DNA of 64,000 nt from Clostridiales bacterium UBA6114 (GTDB lineage: Bacteria; Bacillota; Clostridia; Oscillospirales; Butyricicoccaceae). The position numbers and the translations under genes were made by a program. Every line of letters begins with the position of its first letter. Positions within the stretch are counted from its first letter, which is position 1. The DNA lies in NCBI GenBank assembly GCA_002423435.1, contig DIWE01000021.1, positions 473-64,472 on the forward strand, read 5' to 3'. The notes under the pieces were generated by a model. That model was not told where the DNA came from and made no database searches. It saw only the letters and a list, made by a program, of their open reading frames with translations. Shown here in pieces: positions 58,222 through 64,000 of this stretch.

Positions 58222-59775
58222 ATGAAGCAGTATATCGCCGCCGCGGATATCGGCACCAGCGGATGCAAGTCAATTTTGATTAATGAGGACGGCGCGGTAG
58301 TGTCTTCCGCAACGGATGAATATCCGCTGTACTCTCCAAAACCCGGCTGGAACGAGCAGGACCCCGAGGACTGGTGGAGGGGCGTATGCTTAAGCATGCG
58401 CAAAGCGATACGCTCAAGCGGCGTAAACCCCGAAGCGATAAAGGTCTTGAGCCTGTCCGGGCAGATGCACGGTCTTGTGGCGCTGGACAAAAGCAAAAGG
58501 GTGATCCGCCGCGCCTTTCTCTGGAACGACCAGCGGTGCGCAAAGCAGTGCAGCGACGCTGTGAAAAGCCTGGGCGGGCTCGACAATCTGCTCGAATATA
58601 CCAACAACAACCTGCTCACCGGCTATCAGGGCGGAAAGATCCTGTGGCTGCGCGAGGTGGAGCCGGAAAACTTTGAGGCCATGGACAAGGCGCTCCTTCC
58701 GAAAGACTATATTCGTTACCGGCTCACCGGCGAATATGCGACCGACGCCTCCGACGCGTCGGGCGTGGGCTTCTTTGATGTGAAAAACCGCACGTGGTCC
58801 TTCGAGCTATTAAAAAAGCTCGGCCTGACGGCGGAGCTGTTCCCAAGGGTCATGGAGTCCGACGAGGTCACCGGTGCGGTGAGCGCCGCCGCGGCGGAGG
58901 TGACCGGCATTCCAAAGGGAACCCCCGTGGTCGGCGGCGGCGGGGACAGCGTTATTCAGACCACGGGCATGGGCCTGATCCGGGAGGGCGTTTTGGGCAT
59001 CACGCTGGGCACGGGCGGCATTGTCGCGATGGGAATGAGCCAGTACCTGCATAACCGGAGCGGCACCCTGCAGTTTTTCTGCAATAACGGCAAAGAGCTG
59101 TACCACGTCATGGGCGTGATGCTGGCCGCGGGCGGGAGCTACCAGTGGTACCGAAACACCCTTTGCCAGAGCGAAAGGGAAGAGGCAAAGCAAAAAAACA
59201 TCGATCCTTACGAGCTCCTTGACGGTGCCGCCGGCGCTTCGCCCCCCGGCTCAAACCGCCTGATTTACTTGCCCTACCTCTCCGGCGAACGCTGCCCCTA
59301 TGCGGACCCGAACCTGCGCGGCGCCTTTATCGGTTTAAACCAGACCCATAATAAGGGGGATATCACCCGCTCGGTAATGGAGGGCGTGAGCTACGGGATA
59401 AAGCAGATCGGCGAATCCATATTGAGGCTAAAGCCTATGAATATGGAGAAGATCATCGTATCCGGCGGCGGGAGCCGCTCAGATCTGTGGATGCACATCC
59501 TAAGCGATCTGTTCCAGCTCCCCGCGTACACGGTAAGCGGCGCAAAGGAGGGCGGCGCATATGGCGCCTGTCTGGTCGGCGGCGTCGGCATCGGCCTCTG
59601 GAAGGACCTAAACGATGCCTGCTCAAACATCAAGGTGGAGACCGAAACCCTGCCGAATCCCGAAAACAAGGGAATCTATGACGAAATGTACGGAATCTAC
59701 AACGACATGGTCCCCGCGCTTAAGTCCCAGTTTGACCGGCTCGCGGGGCAGAGCGCGGAAAGAAGCGGATTATAA
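58222..59775 (+). CDS. xylB: Xylulokinase (FGGY family)
   Basis: Carbohydrate kinase of 517 residues phosphorylating a ketopentose, most likely D-xylulose. The N-terminal ATP-fold begins IAAADIGTSGCKSILINEDGAVVSS; the xylulokinase substrate signature is LSLSGQMHGLVALD (about 77-90), and the catalytic aspartate lies in VGGGGDSVIQTTGMG (about 234-248). The FGGY C-terminal domain contains LPYLSGERCPYADPNLRGAFIGL and SGGGSRSDLWMHILSDLFQLP. I choose 58222, one base after the hairpin arm carrying GGAGG, rather than the upstream start at 58195. It takes the output of the polyol dehydrogenases into the pentose phosphate route. Confidence 0.9.
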   Translation: MKQYIAAADIGTSGCKSILINEDGAVVSSATDEYPLYSPKPGWNEQDPEDWWRGVCLSMRKAIRSSGVNPEAIKVLSLSGQMHGLVALDKSKRVIRRAFLWNDQRCAKQCSDAVKSLGGLDNLLEYTNNNLLTGYQGGKILWLREVEPENFEAMDKALLPKDYIRYRLTGEYATDASDASGVGFFDVKNRTWSFELLKKLGLTAELFPRVMESDEVTGAVSAAAAEVTGIPKGTPVVGGGGDSVIQTTGMGLIREGVLGITLGTGGIVAMGMSQYLHNRSGTLQFFCNNGKELYHVMGVMLAAGGSYQWYRNTLCQSEREEAKQKNIDPYELLDGAAGASPPGSNRLIYLPYLSGERCPYADPNLRGAFIGLNQTHNKGDITRSVMEGVSYGIKQIGESILRLKPMNMEKIIVSGGGSRSDLWMHILSDLFQLPAYTVSGAKEGGAYGACLVGGVGIGLWKDLNDACSNIKVETETLPNPENKGIYDEMYGIYNDMVPALKSQFDRLAGQSAERSGL

Positions 59776-59787
59776 AACGTCCTATAC

Positions 59788-59829
59788 GGAAAACGAAAAG
59801 GATACGATATCGTATCCTTTTCGTTTTCC
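59788..59829. terminator. Perfect 42-bp palindrome after xylB
   Basis: Arms of 21 bp (core AACGAAAAGGATACGAT) are exact complements, ending TTTTCGTTTTCC. A strong transcription stop on either strand is likely. The remainder of 59776-59986 holds no gene that I can see. Confidence 0.8.
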
Positions 59830-59986
59830 AGCGGGATTAAATGATAATTATCTTTGATATTTTTCGATAAAATGCAAAACTTTGACAACAATGAGGCTTT
59901 TGATATATAATTATTCAATTAATAAATGCTACAGGCCATTTGATCTATCATACTTTGTCGATAATGATTGTACGAGGAGAGTATCT

Positions 59987-60637
59987 ATGCTGCCGGTCAG
60001 CGATTTGAAAAAATATGCATATACCGAAATCAAACGCAGGATTATCAGCTGCGAATATGCTCCTGGCAGCTTACTGAAGGAACAGTTTCTCAGCGATGAA
60101 TTAAACATCAGCCGCACACCCATACGAGAGGCGCTGAACCGGATCGAGCACGACGGACTGATTCGGATCATGCCTAAAAAGGGTATTTTTGTCCAGGAAG
60201 TAACCATGGCGGATATCAGCCAGATCTATCAGGCAAGATCGCTGCTTGAACCTTTTGTGGTCCTGACCGCGGGCCCTGTGCTCTCCAAAGAAAAGCTGAA
60301 GGAAATCCTCCGATTGTGCACAGAAGAGGTCGATGATGATAAGGGCGTGGTCCTCTCCAGGATAGATACCGAGCTTCATTTATATCTTGTCGATAACTGT
60401 GACAACAGGTACATTATCGATACGATGCATAAAATTTGGGAGAACAATACGAGAATACAGTTTTACACAAATAACCGGACCCGTTTCAGCAGTGCCCGCG
60501 AGGAGCATGTTTCCCTGCTGAGTAACCTGATAGAGGGTGATTTCGAAGCTGCGGCGCATATTATGCGCGAGCACATTGAAAACTGCCGCAATTGCACTTT
60601 TGAGTACCTGCTTAAATGGTCGGGATATCCCAGATGA
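59987..60637 (+). CDS. GntR-family transcriptional regulator (FCD/FadR subgroup)
   Basis: DNA-binding regulator of 216 residues. The GntR winged helix (YTEIKRRIISCEYAPGSLLKEQFLSDELNISRTPIREALNRIEHDGLI, about 12-59) is followed by an all-helical FCD ligand domain (about 78-205) with metal-binding histidines in DTELHLYLVD and MREHIENC. The start is ATG 59987, 6 bp after GAGGAGA; upstream methionine at 59882 is in AT-rich, unlikely sequence. FCD proteins sense organic acids such as lactate, gluconate or acyl compounds. It precedes a TRAP operon, so it likely regulates that operon, whose promoter has a nearby CATAC-N5-GTATG dyad. Confidence 0.87.
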   Translation: MLPVSDLKKYAYTEIKRRIISCEYAPGSLLKEQFLSDELNISRTPIREALNRIEHDGLIRIMPKKGIFVQEVTMADISQIYQARSLLEPFVVLTAGPVLSKEKLKEILRLCTEEVDDDKGVVLSRIDTELHLYLVDNCDNRYIIDTMHKIWENNTRIQFYTNNRTRFSSAREEHVSLLSNLIEGDFEAAAHIMREHIENCRNCTFEYLLKWSGYPR

Positions 60638-60763
60638 TTCCTGTCGGCGAAAAGCACCTCTCCGCGCTGAATCCATATAAAAGCCCCGGTTGACAAGGTG
60701 CGCCTTATTTCGCAAATTGAAAAGCAAAATAAAAAAGATATTGATAAATTTCATCATATATGA

Positions 60764-60796
60764 CAAAAAAGCCCGCCAATGAGCGGGACTTTTTGT
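60764..60796 (+). terminator. Terminator of the gntR gene
   Basis: AAAAAGCCCGC pairs with GCGGGACTTTTT with one bulged A. T-run on both sides. The hairpin lies 125 bp after the gntR stop. Confidence 0.8.
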
Positions 60797-60841
60797 CGGT
60801 TTGATGCTTTTTGGGATGGAAAAATTATCAATTAAAATTGT

Positions 60842-60899
60842 TGACAGTAAAATGGCAATATGATAAAGTGTACTTAATCCTGACATACAACATGTATGC
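60842..60899 (+). promoter_or_regulatory. Promoter and GntR-type operator of the second TRAP operon
   Basis: TTGACA (60842-60847), 17-bp spacer, TAAAGT (60865-60870). The dyad CATAC-AACAT-GTATG (60885-60899) lies just downstream, a reasonable site for the adjacent GntR regulator. The remainder of 60638-60988 holds no gene. Confidence 0.65.
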
Positions 60900-60988
60900 A
60901 ACACGCATGGCAAAGCTTTCAAAAATAAAAATTGACTTCCCAACCATGACACGGTAAAGAATCAATAAATATAAATTAGGAGGAAGTT

Positions 60989-62128
60989 ATGAAAAAGAAA
61001 ATCGCTGCAATTTTAGTCTCCTGCTCGATCATTTCTGTTCTGCTCATCGGCTGTGTCAACAGTACGGTTAAGAGCACCACAGCATCCTCCGGCCCGACGG
61101 CAGCAATCGCCGCATCGTCATCGGAAACGCTGGGTGAAGGAGCGACGGCTGAGCAAATCAATGCTTTCATCACAGCGCCGTCCAAAAATCCCGACAAAAT
61201 TGTTCTTCGCTACACAAGCACCACGGCCGACCTCGATACGCAGGCTTATATGAAAGGGTTCCGTGAATTCATGAAATACCTTAAGACGGAACTTGGCGAC
61301 AGGATTGAGATCAAGTATCTTCTCAACGCGACAATGGGTTCTTCCGCCGACGCGATTCTCGGTGGTCTCCAGAACAGAACCATCGAAATGAGCGACTGGC
61401 CGCTGACCTCCTATGCCGAATTCACAAACGCGTTCACCCCCCTTGACGTCCCTTATCTTGTAACGACTCTGGACGACATGCACGCGCTTCTTAGTGGCGA
61501 AGCGGGCGAATATATGAAACAGAAATGTCTCGACGACACCGGCCTTCGCGTTATATTTTACAGCGTTCTCGGTTCCCGGGAAATGACAAACAGCGTAAGG
61601 CCCATCAAATCTGTCGCCGACATGAAAGGCCTGAAATTCCGCGTCCAGCCCAACAAGCTGCATATGCTCGGCATCGAAGCCATGGGCGCAACGGCGACAA
61701 ACATCGCGTTTGCCGAGCTGTTTACCGCCCTCCAGCAGGGCACGGTTGACGGCCAGGAGAACCCTGCCGACACAATCTATAACATGCAGTTTTACGATGT
61801 CCAGAAATATATGAGCACCACAGACCATATCATAACCGGCGGCAGTCTTGTAATGAACAACGATTTCTTTGAAGAGCTCGATCCCGAAATGCAGGAAGTT
61901 TTCATTGCGGCGGGGGAACATGCCTCCGATTATGTTATGGATGAGCTTAAAGCTTCGCTCGACGAGGTTTACAAGAACCTTGAAAAGAAAATCGAGATTA
62001 CATATCTTACAGACGAAGAGCGCAAAGAGTTTCAGGCGGCTGCCCAAAAAGCATGGCCCCAGATGCGCGAGGTCATCGGAGCGGAGTATTTCGATAAAGT
62101 CATTGAGCTGGCGGGAGTCGGTTTTTAA
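60989..62128 (+). CDS. dctP: TRAP transporter substrate-binding lipoprotein DctP (second)
   Basis: Second TRAP receptor, 379 residues. Signal MKKKIAAILVSCSIISVLLIGC with lipobox cysteine at residue 22, then a Ser/Thr/Ala-rich linker of about 35 residues. The mature domain has MKGLKFRVQPNKLHMLGIEAMGATATNIAFAELFTALQQGTVDGQENP, including the substrate-binding Arg (FRVQ) and the glutamate/asparagine end motif typical of DctP. Strong ribosome-binding site AGGAGGAA, 7 bp before the ATG. It is followed by dctQ after 33 bp. The receptor is only distantly similar to the first (24603-25658), so the two TRAP systems likely import different carboxylates. Confidence 0.9.
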   Translation: MKKKIAAILVSCSIISVLLIGCVNSTVKSTTASSGPTAAIAASSSETLGEGATAEQINAFITAPSKNPDKIVLRYTSTTADLDTQAYMKGFREFMKYLKTELGDRIEIKYLLNATMGSSADAILGGLQNRTIEMSDWPLTSYAEFTNAFTPLDVPYLVTTLDDMHALLSGEAGEYMKQKCLDDTGLRVIFYSVLGSREMTNSVRPIKSVADMKGLKFRVQPNKLHMLGIEAMGATATNIAFAELFTALQQGTVDGQENPADTIYNMQFYDVQKYMSTTDHIITGGSLVMNNDFFEELDPEMQEVFIAAGEHASDYVMDELKASLDEVYKNLEKKIEITYLTDEERKEFQAAAQKAWPQMREVIGAEYFDKVIELAGVGF

Positions 62129-62161
62129 CGGCCTTCAGTTTCTGAAATAAGGAGTGCGGCT

Positions 62162-62701
62162 ATGACAAAAAAAATAAAGTATTTCTTTGCCAATATCGAA
62201 TTTATTCTGGGCGCGCTTTTGTCAATGGTTATGGTTGCGATTTTGTTTGTGCAGGTTGTTACAAGATTCGTATTCAATAAACCGATCGCGTTTGCGGAAG
62301 AGCTTGCGACAATCTTGTTTATCATTTGCATTTACCTTGGCGCAATCGGAGCCACGCGCAGAAATCAGCATATCCGGCTGGAAGTGGTCACCGGCATGCT
62401 GAATAAAAAGAAACAGCTGATTGTAGGAATCGTTTCCAATATTGTATTTGTGATTGCAAATGGGATCCTGATATACGGACTGGTTCAGATCACCGAAAAC
62501 TTAATGAAGCGCGGAATGAAGACGGCCATGCTTGGAATTCCCAAATGGACAATATATGCGGTTATTCCTTTTTGCCTTTTCCTTGTCGCAGTCAGGCTGA
62601 TTGAGGACTGCATGATCAAAGCGCGTCAGATTAAGGAAGCGGGGGATTCTTCCGGAGACGGTAAAGACCCTCCCAGGGAACTTCCCGACATTATCGATTA
62701 A
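62162..62701 (+). CDS. dctQ: TRAP transporter small permease DctQ (second)
   Basis: Four-helix small subunit, 179 residues. Helices lie at about 11-31 (FILGALLSMVMVAILFVQVV), 45-65 (LATILFIICIYLGAIGA), 82-107 and 125-146. The VVTRFVFNKPIAFAEELATILFI segment is typical of DctQ. A charged C-terminal tail (ARQIKEAGDSSGDGKDPPRELPD) extends about 30 residues past the last helix. AAGGAG lies 7 bp upstream of the ATG. It forms the membrane complex with the truncated DctM downstream. Confidence 0.88.
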   Translation: MTKKIKYFFANIEFILGALLSMVMVAILFVQVVTRFVFNKPIAFAEELATILFIICIYLGAIGATRRNQHIRLEVVTGMLNKKKQLIVGIVSNIVFVIANGILIYGLVQITENLMKRGMKTAMLGIPKWTIYAVIPFCLFLVAVRLIEDCMIKARQIKEAGDSSGDGKDPPRELPDIID

Positions 62702-62719
62702 CAGGAAGGGAGGTTAAGT

Positions 62720-62851
62720 TTGAAGGAATTCAGACTTCTTCTTTTTGTGGTCGTTTTGTGCCTCTTATGCTTAAAGCACAGCGGAAAGGAATGGTCATAT
62801 CTATGGAAATATTGGTATTATTGGCTATTGCCGCAGTATTTCTGGTCATAG
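62720..62851 (+). CDS. Possible short peptide upstream of dctM
   Basis: Beginning at TTG 62720, with GGAAGGGAGG 6 bp upstream, a 43-codon frame encodes MKEFRLLLFVVVLCLLCLKH and a tryptophan/tyrosine-rich tail, ending at 62851, 49 bp into the dctM coding region. The strong ribosome-binding site has no other obvious start, and dctM itself has a poor one. It may be a leader for translational coupling or a relic of a displaced start. Weakly supported. Confidence 0.3.
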   Translation: MKEFRLLLFVVVLCLLCLKHSGKEWSYLWKYWYYWLLPQYFWS

Positions 62852-64000
62852 GTGTTCCGGTAGGTATATCGCTTTCGCTGGGAATGCTCTCCGTCGCCGC
62901 CCTTTATGGAGATCTGTCGCTCAAATTTATTTCGCAGGCAATGTATTCCGGCCTTGAATCTCTGCCTCTGATCGCTGTCCCCTGCTTTATGCTCGCGGGG
63001 TCCATCATGGAGACGGGCGGCCTCTCCAAGAGAATAGTCAATGTCGCGAAAACGCTCACAGGACATACAACAGGCGGACTCGGAACGGTTACCGTCATCT
63101 CCTGCCTGTTCTTCGGAGCCATTTCCGGTTCTGCTCCCGCAACCACGGCAGCTATCGGTTCAATCATGGTTCCCTACATGGTCAAAGCAAATTATGAAAA
63201 AAGCTACAGTGCCGCGCTTACAGCTGTTTCCGGCTCTCTGGGCGTGATCATCCCTCCCAGCATTCCGTTCGTCATTTTTGCGCTTTCAACAAACTCTTCC
63301 ATCAGCGACCTGTTCCTCGCGGGCATTGTTCCCGGATGTATCATCGCTGTCGTTCTGATTTTTATCCATTCTTTCATGGTTAAGAAGAACGGTTATAAAA
63401 ATGCCGAGAAAAGAGCGACGATGAAAGAATTGCGGGAATCCGTCTGGGAGGCCAAATGGGCGCTCCTGATGCCCGTCATCATCCTCGGCGGCATCTATTC
63501 CGGCGTCTTCACTCCCACGGAAGCCGCTGTTGTCTCTATCGTATACGGTCTGATAATCGGCCTTTTTGTCTACAGGGAGCTTAAGCTGAAAGATATCTGG
63601 AAAATCTTTGATAAAAACAATTCTTTTGTCGGCGGTTTTATGCTGACCTTCGCGCCGGCTGCCGCACTTGGAAGCACCCTTATCATCATGGGTCTCACAG
63701 GCACGCTTTCCAGCGTGCTGCTCGGCATAACAAACAATATCTATGTCATTTTGGCAATCGTTATCGTTTTTCTGCTGTTCCTTGGCATGATCCTTGACAC
63801 AACCTCCAGCATCGTTGTTTTTGCCCCCATACTTTATGCGGTGCTCGGGCCGATGGGCATCAACAATATTCACCTGGGCATCATTATGGTCGTTTCACTC
63901 GCGGTCGGTTTCATAACACCGCCTGTCTGCATGAATGTTTTTATCGCCTCTATTATTGCCGACGAGCCGATGGAAGCGATTGTAAAGAAGGCGCTGCCTT
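62803..64000 (+). CDS. dctM: TRAP transporter large permease DctM (second; cut by window end)
   Basis: Large TRAP membrane subunit, about 399 residues visible of about 430; the C-terminus lies beyond the window. Signatures: IGVPVGISLSLGMLS near the start, GAISGSAPATTAAIGSIMVP (about 103-122), GVIIPPSIPFVIFALSTNSSI (about 145-165), GVFTPTEAAVVSIVYG (about 235-250), and GFITPPVCMNVFIAS near the end. I start at ATG 62803 (MEILVLLAIAAVFLVIGVPV); an in-frame ATG at 62791 directly abuts AAAGGA. Start assignment is uncertain, since the site is 12 bp from 62803. It pairs with the DctQ encoded upstream. Confidence 0.88.
   Translation, partial: MEILVLLAIAAVFLVIGVPVGISLSLGMLSVAALYGDLSLKFISQAMYSGLESLPLIAVPCFMLAGSIMETGGLSKRIVNVAKTLTGHTTGGLGTVTVISCLFFGAISGSAPATTAAIGSIMVPYMVKANYEKSYSAALTAVSGSLGVIIPPSIPFVIFALSTNSSISDLFLAGIVPGCIIAVVLIFIHSFMVKKNGYKNAEKRATMKELRESVWEAKWALLMPVIILGGIYSGVFTPTEAAVVSIVYGLIIGLFVYRELKLKDIWKIFDKNNSFVGGFMLTFAPAAALGSTLIIMGLTGTLSSVLLGITNNIYVILAIVIVFLLFLGMILDTTSSIVVFAPILYAVLGPMGINNIHLGIIMVVSLAVGFITPPVCMNVFIASIIADEPMEAIVKKALP

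Noticed and set aside
61118..62047. 309-codon minus-strand frame opposite the second dctP
   Set aside because: Antisense shadow of a receptor gene whose signal peptide and motifs are obvious.
1..64000. tRNA, rRNA or tmRNA genes
   Set aside because: I looked for tRNA-like CCA-proximal arms and GTTCGA-type T loops in the spacers and found none that fold convincingly; no rRNA signature sequence was seen.

Overview
The window looks like an anaerobic or facultatively anaerobic bacterial contig, about 50-55% GC by eye, with two parts of different flavour. From 1 to about 12.2 kb the gene content suggests an Anaerolineae/Chloroflexi-like bacterium: an indolepyruvate oxidoreductase beta subunit, an amidohydrolase/creatininase/ATC-hydrolase cassette, a penicillin acylase, an unusual haem-copper oxidase operon, a PlsY-like gene and a PEP-synthase-like gene. 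From about 12.9 kb to the end it reads as a Gram-positive clostridial-type (Firmicutes) genome: FtsX-type ABC permease, S-layer-homology (SLH) proteins, SigI/RsgI, LacI/DeoR/GntR regulators, TRAP, TTT and sugar ABC importers. The change falls in or next to an ABC ATPase gene (12164-12865). The contig is therefore either a transfer mosaic or an assembly chimera. No taxonomy could be computed here.

Layout. 1-3.1 kb: iorB, then a three-gene hydrolase cassette. 3.5-6.4 kb: a small membrane protein and a penicillin acylase. 6.5-8.7 kb (minus strand): a haem-copper oxidase-like complex in which one CuB histidine is aspartate and the CuA cysteines are gone, so probably a nitric-oxide-reductase-like enzyme. 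9.1-15.5 kb: PlsY-like, PEP-synthase-like, ABC ATPase and FtsX permease. 15.6-20.0 kb: a large hairpin, a decayed sigI fragment, an SLH protein, and the sigI-rsgI pair.

20.2-29.7 kb: a LacI-controlled sugar-acid island with two DHDPS/NAL-type aldolases, an Ldh_2-family reductase, a TRAP importer, a PfkB kinase, a SIS-domain isomerase and an RbsD/FucU mutarotase. 29.8-36.9 kb: two surface proteins, one of nine Ig-like repeats and one joining Ig-like domains, DUF4127 and three SLH repeats. 37-43.3 kb: a second LacI regulon with three matching operators, a GalB-like hydratase (PIG-L fold), an RraA/LigK-like aldolase and a tripartite tricarboxylate transporter (TctCBA). The likely substrate is a branched hydroxy/keto tri- or dicarboxylic acid.

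43.4-59.8 kb: a DeoR-regulated polyol/pentose region with an SDR, a zinc polyol dehydrogenase, a sugar ABC importer with two binding proteins, a cupin, an aldehyde dehydrogenase and a xylulokinase. A Gld-type ABC exporter and a DUF4340 gene sit in its middle. The xylulokinase ribosome-binding site is buried in a 17-bp inverted repeat within a multi-hairpin leader, which is the best candidate here for an undescribed RNA switch. 60-64 kb: a GntR regulator and a second TRAP operon, cut off by the window end. Functions come from reading motifs in the translated sequence; no database search was run.
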